In this document: positions 1 to 13,400 of the stretch, in pieces
Layout of the letters: each line of letters begins with the position of its first letter
How positions within the stretch are numbered: the first letter of the stretch is position 1
Assembly (NCBI GenBank): GCA_037176705.1
Contig: CM073899.1
Coordinates: 3,658,001 to 3,722,000, forward strand
Origin: Molossus alvarezi
Taxonomy: Eukaryota > Chordata > Mammalia > Chiroptera > Molossidae
DNA: 64,000 nt
Direction of reading: 5' to 3'
The notes under the pieces: model-generated
Databases searched by the model: none
Seen by the model: the letters and a program-made list of their open reading frames with translations, nothing else
What the model was told of the DNA's origin: nothing
Position numbers and translations under genes: made by a program

Positions 1-14
1 ATTTTTGAAATCTT

Positions 15-222
15 CTTTTCCTGTATTGATTTTAGAGAGAGAGGAAGTAAGTGAAAGGGAGAAAGAGAAACATCAATGAGAGAGAACATTGACTGGCCGC
101 CTCCTGCATCCCCCCACTGGGGATTGGCCCACAACCTGGGCATATACCCTGACCAGGAATTGAACTGGCGACCTCTTGGTGCAGGGTTGATGCTCAACCA
201 CTGAGCCACACCAGCCAGACAC
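15..222 (-). mobile_element. Ves-type tRNA-derived SINE
   Basis: Read on the minus strand: tRNA-like head with ggctcagtggttgagcat, B box, CT-rich tail and aatcaataca end. Lies in ATP6V0D2 intron 2. The 3' tail abuts the window start. Confidence 0.85.
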
Positions 223-814
223 CGTGTGACATTTTTGGATCACTTGTCGGGGTGGGGCTGAAATGTCACAAATTGTTCTTCAGGCCACCTCAGCCCTTTC
301 CTGGCCCCCCAGCGACAGGATAAGGAGCCCCCACCATGGTTATGCGTGTCCGTGTTTATCGTTCCGTCACCAGGCTACCGTCTTTCAATGTGAAGGCCGT
401 TCATTCTAAATCATGTGAACTTGCACACGATAGGAAATGGCACTTTCATTCACCCAGCTAATAAATTATACCCAGTGCTCGAAACGTGGAGCCCTCCAGC
501 TGACAAGCTGGGATCAAAGGTGGGTGGGAGCTGAGCTGTAGGCTATGTATTTACAGCGGTCTGCCCAGTGGGTGACTGATCTGTTCTTGGCTCTGTGCCA
601 ACTTTCCCTGTTGGCTTCAGTCAGCCACCAGGGGTCATGACTGACCGCAGTAACCTGTCTGCAGAGTACTGGCCGTCACCTGTGCCAGGAAAGAGGTCTG
701 AGGCCCTGCTGGAATGGGCAGAGAGACCCAACTCCGCCTTGCTGCTGAGCCAGACCGCTCCTCCTTTGATCTTGTCAGCTTTATCTTTTCAATGGATAAG
801 AAGAACATGTACAT

Positions 815-1013
815 TTTTTTTATAAATTTTTTTCCCTTTATTGATTTTAGAGAAAGAGGAAGGGAGAGAGAGAGAGAACATCGATCAGCCGCCTCCTGCA
901 CGCCCCCACTGGGGTTCAGGCCCACAACCTGGGCATGTGTCCTGACCGGGAATCGAACCAGTGACTTCTTGGTGCAGGGTCGATGCTCAACCACTGAGCC
1001 ACACCGGCTGGAC
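815..1013 (-). mobile_element. Ves-type SINE
   Basis: Minus-strand copy in intron 2 with full tRNA-like head and T-rich (A-rich in sense) tail. Imperfect flanking repeats aacatgtacattttt and aacatgtgtattttt suggest the TSD. Confidence 0.85.
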
Positions 1014-1035
1014 AACATGTGTATTTTTTAAGACT

Positions 1036-1275
1036 TTTTTTTTATTTATTGAATTTTTTGAGGTAACATTGGTTAATAAAAGTCATATAGATTGCAGGTG
1101 TACAATTCTTAACACATCATCTGTATATTGTATTGTGTGTTCACCACCCCAAGTCAAGGCTCTCTCCTTGCATCACCATTGACCCCCTGTTCCCTCTTCT
1201 CCCTGCCCACCCCTTCCCTCTGGTATCACCACGCTGCTGTCTGTGTCCATAAGTTTGTTTGCTTATTTAATCCCT
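1036..1275 (-). mobile_element. Old L1 3' end fragment
   Basis: Resembles the 3' UTR of older mammalian L1 (L1M type): ggtaacattggttaataaaa, then gtacaattcttaacacatca, then ccctctggtatcaccac. Inserted antisense in intron 2 beside the preceding SINE. Confidence 0.65.
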
Positions 1276-1314
1276 TAATTTATGTAGTGCTCACTACAAA
1301 CCAGCACTCTCACA

Positions 1315-1470
1315 GTCACTGTATGCGAATTGATGATTTAGTATTTACAGCAACCTCCCAAGTGGCACTGATGTTCCTGGCACTTCACAGACGAGGGGAC
1401 AGCCAAGACTGGGCTTCAGCACACGCTCTCCGAAGGCCAGAGGCCAGAGCTAGCCCCTCCCAGACTCGCT
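1315..1470 (+). repeat. Probable MIR fragment
   Basis: Contains cacttcacagacgagggga, matching the MIR core (acagatgaggaaactgag) with drift, then an exon-like but stop-broken stretch. Ancient and diverged. Confidence 0.45.
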
Positions 1471-1499
1471 GCATTTCCAAACCTTCTTTTGTAAAGAAA

Positions 1500-1562
1500 A
1501 GATACGTATGTGTGCAAACAAATATAAGTATATGTGTGTGTATATACTTATACATACATAGT
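1500..1562. repeat. TATG/TG-rich microsatellite
   Basis: Impure run of tatgtg, tgtgtgtg and tatacatac units in intron 2. Confidence 0.7.
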
Positions 1563-1674
1563 TGGTTTATTGTTTGTTTTAGAACAGAGAGATCACTTGT
1601 GTGTATTGCATAATTCAAGTTGTCTTTTCTTATGTAATCTATTAAAAATTTTCTAGATAGTACATATAGAGCTA

Positions 1675-1858
1675 TCTTTTCTTTCTAAGATTTTTATTCA
1701 TTTTTACAGACATGGGTAGGGAGACGGAGAAAGAGAAAAACATCAACACGAGAGAGAAATATTCATCAGCTGCCAACCCGGGCACGTGCCCTGACTGGAG
1801 ATCGAGCCAGCGCCCACTCAGTGCAGGGCTCAAACCAGCTGAGCCACACCAGCCAGGG
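1675..1858 (-). mobile_element. Diverged Ves-type SINE
   Basis: Minus-strand copy ending ggctggtgtggctcagctgg at the head. The promoter boxes are diverged, so it is an older copy. Confidence 0.75.
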
Positions 1859-2755
1859 CCCTATAGCGCTGTCTTATTCGAAGCCTAGCTTGTGTCCCAT
1901 TGTGTTGGGTGTGCCATCAGTTACTGAACTGGTCCCCTTTGTTCACCGAGATGGTTTCATTTCTTTGCTATTTCGTTCATGCTACAACAGACTTCCTTGT
2001 ACATACCTCAGGGCTTTCTCGTGCCGGGATTTCTTTAGCGCGGATTTCGGCAGCAGCATTGCTGGGTCACTGGATCTAGAGTTCAGATTCTTTCAGCAGA
2101 TGCTCTCCCAAACTTGTGTGTCTCCCATCCCCTCAGCCCTGTCTTTCCTTCCTTGCCGTAAGAAATACGGTTTTCTCAGACCTGTCACGACTGGCGTCGT
2201 GAGCACGACAAAGGCGAGACTGCTCACCGTGGCTCCCGACGGGAGCAACGGCGTCGGAAACGCTGTGCGTGCTGACCCCTCTGCTGGGCGAGAGCACTCG
2301 TCGGTGTTTCCCTATGGGTTTCGTAATGTTCACAAACATGGCGAGGGAAGGGTGACCTTCGAGCAGTCTCCCTAAAGTTACTATTCTCCTCAATGGAAAG
2401 GATAGAAAAAGCTAGGACTCAGCACTGTGACCCCAGAAAAGGAGCTCGGGGAAGATGCCAGGTAGCTGTCATGTCCTTGGGTTCTGCTTACCCAGTGGGC
2501 ATCAGAGTTGACATGACTGTACGAACAGACAGAAAATGTATTAATTGATCGAAAAAATCATCATTGTGTCTGTGTTCTATGCATGCATGGTTCAGGCCTC
2601 TTGGAGGCCAAACTATGTACTAAACAAAGTCTCTGTCTTTAAGGATATTAAAACTAGTAAAGATCAGTAGGAGTTATCTCTAAATGACTGTACTTGTGAT
2701 GACTGTGTAAAATAACTCATCCTCATGTTCACCATTGTTAATGCCAATGTCTATT
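1859..2755. other. Intron 2 single-copy sequence
   Basis: No exon, RNA gene or clear repeat seen. An open frame across 1821-2375 starts inside the SINE and has no recognisable protein similarity. Confidence 0.6.
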
Positions 2756-2769
2756 GAAAATTAACTTCA

Positions 2770-2976
2770 GTCTGGCCAGTGTGGCTCAGAGGTTGAACAT
2801 CCACCCATGCACCAGGAGGTCACTGGTTCAATTCCCAGTCAGGACACATGCCCAGGCTGTGGGCCTGATCCCCAGTTGGGGGCATGCAGGAGGCAGCCAA
2901 TTGATGTTCTCTCTCATCGATGTTTCTGTTTCTCTCCCTCTCCCTTCCTCTCTCTCTCAAATCAATAAAGGAAAAA
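2770..2976 (+). mobile_element. Ves-type SINE with perfect TSD
   Basis: Plus-strand copy flanked by the perfect 14-bp duplication gaaaattaacttca at 2756-2769 and 2977-2990. The tail carries aatcaataaagg. Confidence 0.92.
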
Positions 2977-3049
2977 GAAAATTAACTTCACCCTGGGATA
3001 AATATAAATACAAAAATTTAGAGAGAGACTAAAATCTAGCCAGAGGCTA

Positions 3050-3292
3050 TTTTATTTTATTTTATTATTTTTTTGATCCTCACCTGAGGACATACTTAGA
3101 AAAAGGGAGAGGGAGAGGGAGAGATCAACATCAACCTGAGAGAGAAACATTAATCAGTTACCTCCCATGCATGCCTCGGGTGACCAGGGATCAAACCCAA
3201 AACCCAGGTATGCGCCCTGACCGCAAAAAGACCCACAACCTTTAGGTGCCCAGGATGATGCTCCAACCAACTGAGCCACTCTGGCCAGGCGA
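3050..3292 (-). mobile_element. Ves-type SINE, ctgaggaca-tail subfamily
   Basis: Minus-strand copy of the subfamily whose tail in sense reads gtcctcaggtgaggat. Head at 3265-3292, tail at 3050-3110. Diverged. Confidence 0.75.
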
Positions 3293-3587
3293 CCTGGAGA
3301 CATTTTAAAAGCTTAATGAAAAATGTGTTATTTGAGCCCTGGACCCTCCGAAGGAAGGTCCGTCCCTGCACTTCTCGGCCTCAGTGCTTGGACTGTGCTG
3401 GGTGCTGAGCCCGGGAGTGAACAAGCACCCAGCACACCCAGGCAGGGCTCAGCTCGTAAAGAAATCACATGGAATACAGATCGGGACTCCTGGGGAGGGG
3501 CTTGGGGGCTAGGAAGTTCACTATCTGGTCTCATAGGAGGAGAAGACAGAATCTTTTTCATAAGTATGAAGTATTTAATAAAATATA

Positions 3588-3826
3588 TTTACATTAAAAA
3601 AATTTTTTTTAACTTTTTCTTTATTGATTTTTTTTTTTTATTTAGAGAGAGGAAGGGAGAGGGAGAGAGAGATAGAAACATCGATGAGAGAGAACATCTA
3701 TTAGCCCCCTCCTGCATGTCCCCACTGGGGATCAGACCTACAACCTGGGCATGTGCCCTGACCAGGAATCGAACTGAGACCTCTTGGTGCAGGGTCGATG
3801 CTCAACCACTGAGCCATAGAGGCAGG
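3588..3826 (-). mobile_element. Ves-type SINE
   Basis: Minus-strand copy with a long T-rich tail at 3598-3642. Imperfect flanking repeats aaaatatatttacatt and gaaatatatttcattt suggest the TSD. Confidence 0.85.
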
Positions 3827-3842
3827 AAATATATTTCATTTT

Positions 3843-4244
3843 TAAACTTATTTTAAATATTTTAAATTGTGAATCCTTGATGATGGGCTTCACGGCAGGC
3901 TTACATGGCCAGTTTTCCTAGTAGGACAAAAGGTCCCGGGTGGGTGTTTCTTGGCTTTTTCGGCCCACTGTCCACCCACTGATGAAGCAGGTGCTGGACA
4001 CGCTCGCTCTCCCTCCGTGACGGTTTCCGCGCGGGCCGTCCTCTGTCTGTTAATCAGTTGCTAGGACGCTGACTGCTCCCTCCAGCTCTGGCACCCGGAG
4101 GCAGGCCTGAGCCACTCACAGCTCACACCCTGAGCCCCGAGCAGGAGACTCACCTGCCTCCCCCCAGGGCAGCGGCGGGCGCTCCCACGCGTGGGTGCGC
4201 CTGCGCGATGCCGCGTTGTCCTGAGGGCGGGGCCTTCCTCACAG
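3843..4244. other. Intron 2 end, upstream of exon 3
   Basis: GC content rises sharply toward exon 3. No repeat or extra exon seen. Ends with the exon 3 acceptor. Confidence 0.6.
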
Positions 4245-4423
4245 GTGCGGCTACATGATCGACAACGTGGTTCTGCTGATGGTCGGCGCGCTGCAGGGCA
4301 AGTCCGTGAAGGAGATGCTGGGGAAGTGCCACCCGCTGGGCCGCTTCACGGAGATGGAGGCGGTCAGCGTGGCCGAGACCCCGTCCGACCTGTTCAGCGC
4401 CGTCTTGGTGGAGACGCCCCTAG
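4245..4423 (+). CDS. ATP6V0D2: ATP6V0D2 exon 3 (about residues 102-160)
   Basis: The acceptor is ttcctcacag at 4235-4244 and the donor gtaggg starts at 4424. The exon is 179 nt: one base completes a split codon from exon 2 (phase 2 intron), then 59 codons, then one base of the next codon (phase 1 intron). The peptide runs from [17 protein letters not shown] to LVETPL and includes [14 protein letters not shown], a strong d2 signature. It is very GC-rich with a dozen or more CpGs, unlike exons 4 and 5. Against recalled human d2 it has several changes, such as NGALQKKS to VGALQGKS and several Ile to Val. The polypyrimidine tract is short. The frame is open throughout. Confidence 0.95.
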
Positions 4424-7400
4424 GTAGGGAGGAGGCCGCACCATCTGCTCCTGCTGTCGCTGGGGCTGGGACATGTGCGCCCAAGCACAGCTCGCCGCCA
4501 GGGACAGCCTCCCCTCTGGAGACGGCTGGGGGCAGGGGACGAAGGACACCCCTAGTCCCGCCCTGCTTTCTCTGATCAAGACCAACAGGGTTGCCTGCCA
4601 GGGTCCCCTGCCAGCCGCGCCTCAGACACGGAGCGGAGACTGTCTGCCATCTCCACACCCTTGCCCTTGGCACCAGCCCCCAGCACAGAAATGATCGCAC
4701 TTGCAACTTTTCAAAACATTACTTTTGTAGCTGGGTTTTGCTTTTCCTTCTTTTTTTTTTTTTAAAAAATCAGTAGCTTCTTTTCTTTTAATTAATTTAT
4801 TTTTGTTACAGATGTTTCTTTTTCCCCCACTGATTCCCCTTCCCCCACCCTCCCCGCCCTGTCCACAGCTTTGTTGTCCATGTCCATTGTTCATGCATAC
4901 ATACATATAAGTTCTGTGGTTTATCTCTCCCCCACCACCCCCTCTTCTGGGGATTGTCAGTCTGTACCTCACTTCCACGTCTCTGGGACTACCCCATTCC
5001 TCAGACTGTTATGCTCATTATATTCCACAAATAAGTGAGATCATATGATACTTGTCTTTTTCTGTTTGACTTGTTTCACTTAGGATAATACTTTCCAGGT
5101 CCCTCCATGTCATCTCAAAGGATAAGAAATCTTTCTTTCTTACAGCCGCATAGTGCTCCATTGTGTATATGTACCCCAGCTTTTTTATCCATTCGTCTAC
5201 TGATGGAAATTTGGGCTGTTTCCCAACAAATCATCAAACAACAAGTGTTGGTGAGGGTGTGGAGAAAAGAGGACTCTAGTACACTGCTGGTGGGAATGCA
5301 GACTGGCGCAGCCACTATGGAAAACAATATGGTGTCACCTCAAAAAATTAAAAATTGAACTTCCATTTGACCCAGTGGTCCCACTGCTGGGAATATACCC
5401 TCAGAAGCCTGAAACACCAATCAGGAAGAATGTATGTCTCCCCATGTTCGTAGCGGCACTATTTACAATAGCATCTTTTCTTTTAAACGTCTGTCTACAT
5501 GAGGCTTCCCTGGACACACGTGGCTGGGGGAGTCTGGGAGTGTGGCTCTCTGGAGGCTGTCTGGCCGGCTCGGATGCCTGAGGCCGCATTGGAGTGCCGG
5601 GGCCGGCCAGACACTCTTCACTGTTGGCGGGCGGATGGGAGCAGTGCACCCTCTGTCAGAACACTTGCCGTTTTGGACACAAGTTGTATGGGAAAAAATG
5701 TGTCGCCAAGTGTCCTGTGCTAAGGGCGCTGGTCACAGAGAAAGGGGGTGGGTCTGGAATCTGCCCCCGTGAGCAGGAAGCCCGGCTTTGCCTGGTCCCA
5801 ACAAGGTGACCTGAGCCATTCAGTTCCCTTCAGTTCCCCACTGAGGAGTTCTGAAAATGAAGTAAGGCACTGAATACGGACTCCATGTTTGGCTCAAAGG
5901 AAGGGCATAGATGATAAGTGTTGCTCTTAGATAATGGGGAGACTTCAAAAAGTCAGCCTGGATGTGAACAGCCCCCAGTGTCATGGGGACTCGCTGAGTT
6001 ACAGTGTATCCCATGTGCTGCCGAGGGCGTACACATAGTAAATGCTTAATAAACAGTCACTGGCATGACCGTCACTCTTAAGGGGTTGATGGCATCTGTG
6101 GGTTGAAACTCCAGGGTCTCAGGGATTCCACTTCCAGGAATATACCCTAAGAAGCCTGAAACACCAATCAGGAAGAATACATGTACCCCTATGTTCATAG
6201 CAGCACTATTTACAATAGCTAAGATCTAGAAACAACCCAAGTGTCCATCAGTAGACGAATGGGAAAAAAAGCTGTGGTACATGTACACAATGGAGTACTA
6301 TGCAGCTGTAAGAAAGAAAGGTCTCTTACCCTTTGAGATGACATGGAGGGACATAGAGAGCATTATGCTAAGTGAAATAAGCCAGTCAGAGACAAATACC
6401 ACATGATCTCACTTATTTGTGGAATATAATGAATAAAATAGATCCAGAGACATAGAAAGGAGTACGGTTCAGACTGACAACCCTCAGAGGAGGCTGGGGA
6501 GGGAAGAGATAAACCAAAGAACTTATATGCATGTATGCACAACCAGTGGACATAGACAATACTGGGGATGGGGCGGGATGGGGAGGAGGGTGTCTAGGGG
6601 GGGAAAGGAGAAACATCTGTTCCAAAAATAAATAAATTAATAATAATAAATAAAAAACCTCCAGGGTCCTTGTCAAGTGACTACGGGGCATTGCACTCAG
6701 GAGACATTTTCTACAGTTTATGGTCATGCTTTTGACTAATTCATTTGTTATGACTTCTGGTTTCAGCTCCATTCTTTCAAGACTGCATGTCTGAAAATAC
6801 ACTCGATGAACTGAATATTGAAATACTGCGCAATAAACTGCACAAGGTAACTGTTTTTCTTCACTGCTCAATATGTCCTCACCAGAGTTCTTTGTTAGAG
6901 GTGACTTTGCCCATCAGCCAACTCCTGCAACTAGAAGTGAGGTGTATTCCGGAGACATGCAGGTCAGCTTCCCACCCAGAAGGGGGCAGAGAGGAGCTAA
7001 CGGCCTGTTCTCTGTGCCCTCCCCTGCCCCTCCCTTTGCCAGGAAGTAAAGTGTTGGTTGATGCATGGATTTGAAAACAGCCAGCGTTTACAGTGAGTCC
7101 CCTGTCAGGCAGAGTTCGTCCCTGTCCTCCCTCCTGGTAGAGTCCCTGAGTGCCCAGTTAACCTATCCACACAATTTTAACCTGCAGACAGTGGACAGCA
7201 CAGCAAGATGCATAATCTGGCCACTGACCGTCTGAGTATCTCCATGTAACAGGCACTGAGTAAAACCTGCCTTTTCACTTGGACGACTGCAGCCTCTCTG
7301 GACGTTCTCACAGAACGGCTGGATGAATACAGGCTGCCATGCCGTCCATAGCGCATGTTTTGCTGAAACACGTGGTCTTCTTAAAAGCATCACTGCAGGC

Positions 7401-10400
7401 AGTTCCGTATTATAAAGAGTTTACGGGCATCCTGCAGGCATCCCAGAACAAGCTAGCAGAAGCCACTGTTTGAGGCAATGCATAGGCATTAACTCACTTT
7501 ATCCAGCAAAACTGTGCTGTCCCCATTGCGCAGAGGAGACAACGGAGGCGTGGAGGTGAGGGCACGAGGCGAAGCAGGTTCGCCGGTGAGTGAGAGTTGG
7601 GCACTCGGCACAGGCACGCTGACTGCTGCCCAGACGCTGTCTTCCTACTGTACCCTCCGTGCCCAAAGCCACTCCAGATGGGTCTCCTGAGAGACGAAAT
7701 GTCAGCACAGGAACTACAAGAGTTACTTGTTGAGCTTGTAAAAGAGTTCAGCATTCTTTTGTTAGAGTAGCAAGAAGTAACCATGTGAGTGCATCCCAGA
7801 TCCATGCAGAAAAGTGGTTGTAAGTAACCTCAGGTGTGATCAGTACAATTCTATTCTCTTTCAGACTGTCCAGCGTGCTTTAATATGAAAATGCATTCTA
7901 AATTTTATTACAAAATATCTCCCTATGGGGGAAGTGATCTGACGTCCAGTTAAGCGTTTAATAAGCCTTGAAAAGCTGACCTAGAAATTTCCACCAGGAG
8001 CATATAGTCATGTTACTGTTTTATGATCTTTATTCTTTTTAAGTCTTACCTGGAAGCATTCTACAAATTCTGTAAGAATCACGGAGATGTCACAGCAGAA
8101 GTTATGTGTCCTATTCTCGAGGTAAGAGAGTCCTTGAAGGTTGATGCCAAACAGAAGGTTTATGTTTTCACATGCCTCCTGTATGTCACCCTATGGGTGC
8201 TGCTTTCTCTCTGAAGCTCCTTTCCGTAAAACAAGAAAAGCAAGATATTTTACTATATGTATGCCCATTGATGTTTTTGGGTAACAGTGGTATTCTCCAA
8301 GTTTTCTACATTGAAGGGTTAGTTTGGAATTAGAAAAGAATAATGCTTATGAAAGTTTGATTTGATTCTTATGGCTGCATTGTATGAAGAAGGATCATAA
8401 TTAGTTAAAATTTAGTGGCAATGAGTGTGTTACAGGAGCTCAGAAGGGTCACCCAGCTTCCCTCCAGTGAGGAAACATTATGCCGCTGGGACCCCACAGC
8501 TGGCACTGAAGTCCCGGTGCGCACCGTCCCCTCCAGAAATCCTAACATAAAGGCACCCAAGCAGCCCTCAAGCACCCCAGTGCTGGGTAGAAAGACTCCA
8601 GTTAGGAATTCAGCGCTGGCTTCTGGCCCTCCAGCTGATGGTATTATACTCTAATTCCCCTTTGTCATCACACATTTCATCTGTGTTCAGAGGCCTCTTG
8701 TTTCAAATGTTATCTGCGAATGCACCGGGAACCCGGGCGTCAGAAGGGCCTCGGGCATGGGCACCGCTGGCCTCCACCACGGCGCATGCCGAGCGCGCCG
8801 GCCTTCTCGGGCACGCGGACTTAAAAATCAGTATCTGTATTGTAATATACTGTAGAATGCTATCTAGTACTTATATGTTGTATAGAGAGAGATATTATTT
8901 ATGTAATACATTATTCTATATCGTGTTAAAATATATATCAATCTTTAAATAAATATATAACAAAATAAATATAAAACTTTTTTACATTGATTTTAGAGAG
9001 GTAGAAAAAGAGAGAAAGACATCAATTTGTTGTTCCGTTTATTTATGCTTTCATTCGGTGATTCTTGTTTGTGCCCTGACTAGAGATCGAATCCACAACC
9101 TTGGTGTATTGGGATGACGCTCTAACCGACTGAGCTACCCAGCCAGGGTGATGCATAATCCAATTTTAAGTTATAAACTCTGGGCTTAGAAAAGCCCCGT
9201 GAAGCCAAGTTTTATCTCTAATCATTAGATTATGTTACAATGACCTAAGGGGTGGATAGATCCTTGACTAGTTCAATGACCTCTGATTTCAACAAAAACC
9301 TGAGAACTACCCTTCAGAAAAAAAGAGGTGGAAAAAAATAAACAAAAACCCTGAATAACTTCATCTGCACATATTGTAACCTAATTGAAACCGCCACGGT
9401 AAAATCAGTTCCCCTAAAAACAGCTGTCACCTAAGTTTTAAGTTGAGGACACCACCATCCCCACTGAAACTCTTCAAGCAGAGCAGCCCCTGAAGTGGAA
9501 AGTTGATCACTGGAGAACCCCAAAAGACCTGTGTCCTTACCAGTGCCACACAGGTGGGCACCATGCATCAGTGACACTTCCTCACGGTATCGTGGATGTC
9601 AGCACATGTGGGAGTGAGTGTCCTTCAGACCTGCCGGTCACATCACACAAGGAACCTGGGGACCCCAGAAGCTCTCTCCCTTCCTCGTCATAAATGTCAC
9701 CCTCGAAGACGCCACATTATTCACGGTTCAAAGGATGGTTTCCGCACGGCCTAATCCCATGGGTTAGAAATGGGCCGTATACTCGACACCAGCAAAGGTG
9801 TGAGACAGGAGTTGTCTTAAAACCGACAGTGACACTGTTCCTGACTAACAGGTCTTATGTGGCTGCCCTACACTCTGTATATATGTGAATTCACCTGGAC
9901 TTCAGAGTAGCACAAAGAGATGAGTAGTTTGGCGTCTAGTTTTCAGAAGGGGTGACTGAGGCACAGGGAAGGCTGGGACGGGCCTCGGCGGTCGGCGGCA
10001 GTGGGCAGGGCCGGGACGTGAGCGCAGACAGCCCGGCCGGGCTCCGGGCCTGCGCGGCCCTCCGCTGCGCTGTGTCATCTCTACACCGAGTGCACACTTC
10101 TCTGTAAAGTGAGGGCCGAGTATCAGCAAGGTCCCACTGCATGTGCTCTGAAACCTCAGAGCCCCACGAGGATGAGGTCTCTGTCAAAAGACTTGTCACT
10201 GGGAAGGTCTGATGGAACTGCTGCCTCCCGGTGGTCTCAAGCCCCTGGACACCCGTGACACTTCACGTTACATTGGGTTTCTCTCAAGCTGTGTTAAAAA
10301 TAAAAATCCATCGAACCATCTTGATACATTTATATAGAAACACCAGTTCCACATGGCACTGATTAGGACCAGATTTGTCAGATTTATATAAACGTATTAG

Positions 10401-13400
10401 ATCATGTAATTACCTCCCCCTTTATTTGCACAATCCGAGAGTTTATAAAGTTCCCACACTTGTGTTCTCGTGTGCTCCGTGTGACAGGAGAGATTCACTG
10501 TGTGGGAGAGCGGACCTGGGCTTCCACGCAGATATTTGACCTAATTACAGATTGTAACTTTGTATAAAAATAAGTTCACTTACATTCAGGGCACAGGAGC
10601 CGCCTTTTAGTCCTGCGCTTCTGACAGTCCCTCTGGTTAAAGCAACAGTGACAACGAGCACAGAATCTGTGTGTCTCATCTTCCTGGTCAGTGCGCAGGC
10701 TGACCAGACTGGGCTTGCTGCCAGCTCACGGCACTGTCCTCCAGCTCCATGGCCACCAGCCCTACCCTGCTCCCTCCAGGTGCGAACTGGCAAGAACGGG
10801 TCACCTGACAGCCCAGCTCTGTCAGGTGCACCTGAGTGGTTTTTGAAGAAGTCGACAGCACACGGTTACCTTCTGCAACAACAAAGGTTGTGGTTTCATG
10901 ATGAATGCATGTTTGTAAGGACATGTGAAGGAAAAGACGGGACATCTGATATACCTGTGCCACAGGTGCCAACACCCTGCAGATGACACAGGGCTTTGGA
11001 GAGATGGACCTGCCCCAGGTGCTCTGCTCCAGAATCGGTGTGTCAGGTGTCAGGTGTCTGGCTGGGCATGGCCAAGGACGTGCAACCTTGTTCAACTCCA
11101 AATAACAGTCTCTTTTAAGAGCACAGACGCACACGCCCGCAAAGAGCCTGTAGATTGGAGGGATGCAGTTGGAATAAAAGGGAAATTACAGTGTGATAGG
11201 GTCAAAGGAAACATACCAGCTGAAGAACACAAGAGGGCTTTTTACGAAAAAGGTGGTTTCCTACGGGACCCTCAATAGCAGGTAGGATTTCAGCAAACTG
11301 AGCTAGGGAATGGGGTCAGGGGTATTGTAGGCACAGGAAAGATGTGTTCTCCAGGCGGGAGCTCAGTGCGTGGACTGTCCTGTCCCGCTGTCTCCGTCAG
11401 GGCCCTCTCCTCCGTCACTACCTGTGAAGCCTGTGTCCACTGTCCTGTCCCTCCTGCGTCTCTGCCGCGTCCCTGGCTTGGAACTGTGACCATGCTCTGC
11501 GGGCCTGCACAGCTGCCCAGGACCATTTCTGTCCATAAACCCTACCATCTGACCTCGAGGAAGAGCCCTCTTGCCCATCTTCTGTCCCCCTGCGAGTCTG
11601 GCGTTGCCCACTGGCTGGTTCTATCCAGTGTCCGGCCGCCTCGCCTCTGGCTGGCCCAGAAAGGTCAGGAACTAGCTCCCTTGGCGTGGGAAACGCCTCA
11701 CCCAAGAGTCCAGTCCAGCCTGCGGCAAGCTGCGCCGGTGACCGGTCAGTGAGGAGGAGCGGTCAGAGGGTGTCTGAAGCAGCAGCATCACAGAGCACGC
11801 TGTTGGGTTTGGTGCACATTTATGCTCTTCCCGTGTCTCGCGCTCTGAGTGCTCAGAAATGCACAGGGAACAGGGACGACCTGGTCCCGCAAAGGGTTAG
11901 AGTGTAGTGGGGAGAAAAACCCACGCGGTTTTTAAAATAAAGTATCACGAGCAGGGTGGGTGCCTCAGGGACAGAGAGTGTCTCAGCCCATGGGCACCAC
12001 GGCCAACAGCCGGGTCCAGGCGAGGTGGGACGTCAGAGGGGAGAACCAGGAGAAAGGAAACTCGGAGACCAAAGGGACGGAAGGGAACTCCAAGGAAGGC
12101 TGAGCGGCAGGTGAACCGCAGAGGCCTGCGTGGGGCGGGCGGGGGGGGGGGTGCTCCGCTCCCCATGGAGAGGACAGGCTGTGAGCTCCTGTGACCGCCT
12201 GAGACTGCACCGGGCCAAACCCGTCACTTACAGACGGAGAAACTGAGGCTGAGTGGGAGCTAGCCTGCCCTGAGCCGCAGCGTTCTCCACTGCTGAGTTA
12301 GATTTCTTGATATGTAACCCAAATGGTCCTGGCAGGGTTTCATTATGTGAAAAGTCCTGCTGACACCGATGACCCGAAAAGGATGTGAACAGGTTGGGCA
12401 TTCACTGTCTCTTCCCACCCCGCCAGGCGTTTTCACATACACGTCTTGTTCTGTCCCTGCGTGGACCCTGCCGGTAGGCATTACTCTGTTTTTATGGAAG
12501 AGACATTGGAGACTAGAGGGCTATGGGACATGAGTGAGTGAGTGTCTGGGAGCTGAAAGTCAGTAGGGTTTCAAGAGCCACTAGCCATTGGCCCTGCGGG
12601 GTGATCCTTCCTTGGCTAAGAGTCTCTCATCCCTAACACACGACTGTATTACAGTTGGACACAGATCCGAAAGGAGAGCAAATCATTTCGAAGACGATGT
12701 GTCTCTTTAGGGCTGTTTGCAGATGGTGAGATCTCACTGACTGTGTCTCTTACAAACTCAGTTTGAGGCCGACAGGCGGGCGTTTATCATCACTCTGAAC
12801 TCCTTCGGCACGGAACTGAGCAAAGGTGACCGGGAGGCCCTCTACCCGACCTGTGGCAAGCTGTACCCCGAGGGGCTGCGCCTGCTGGCCCAGGCAGAGG
12901 ACTTCGAGCAGATGAAGAGGGTAGCGGACCACTATGGGGTAGGTGCCCCCCACCCCCCACCACCGGGTGACCTCGTCACCTGTGCTCTAGAAGTCAATGG
13001 TGAGGCTGGTAAGGAGGAAAGCTGTAGAGATGTCTCACTGCGAGCTTCTGGCCAAGCAAGTCCTGGTGAGGCTCCGAGGAGCCTTTGACAGGCTTGATAA
13101 AGCAAATTCCCCAAGAGATGGGGGTCCTGGAAATGCGCCCTCACATCAGGGTTGGGTAGGCTAGCCTGACCCAGCATTTTCTGAAGCACCCTATGGGTAA
13201 ACGGCGAGGAACCCTGTGTCTCCGTGAAATAGATACAGGGAAGGATAGGGGTACATTGGCTGACTTCGCCCTGGGCTCTGGCCGGAATGGGGAGTGGAGA
13301 GAGGCACCCCGCCCGAAGCTCCTCCACTCAGGTGGCGCTCCTCCTCCCATCCCATCCCTTCCAGCTCAGACCTCTCCAGAGCTGCGAGGACCCTCCTCTC

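Noticed and set aside
2770..2976. tRNA genes suggested by A and B box motifs in many places
   Set aside because: All such boxes sit in Ves SINE heads with CT-rich zones and AATAAA tails; none folds as a complete cloverleaf by inspection.
1..4244. Search for ATP6V0D2 exons 1-2
   Set aside because: No match to the expected N-terminal part (residues 1-101) in any plus frame; the region reads as intron with SINEs and an L1 end.
4150..4706. Possible CpG-island promoter around exon 3
   Set aside because: The GC-rich, CpG-rich block coincides with a coding exon and its flanks; no initiator or promoter elements were seen, so it is treated as local GC enrichment.
5594..5809. Short Cys-rich open frame ([19 protein letters not shown]) in ATP6V0D2 intron 3
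   Set aside because: Looks vaguely like a Cys-rich receptor repeat, but it is a single short frame with no clear splice sites or conserved partner exons, in GC-rich intron sequence. Probably chance.
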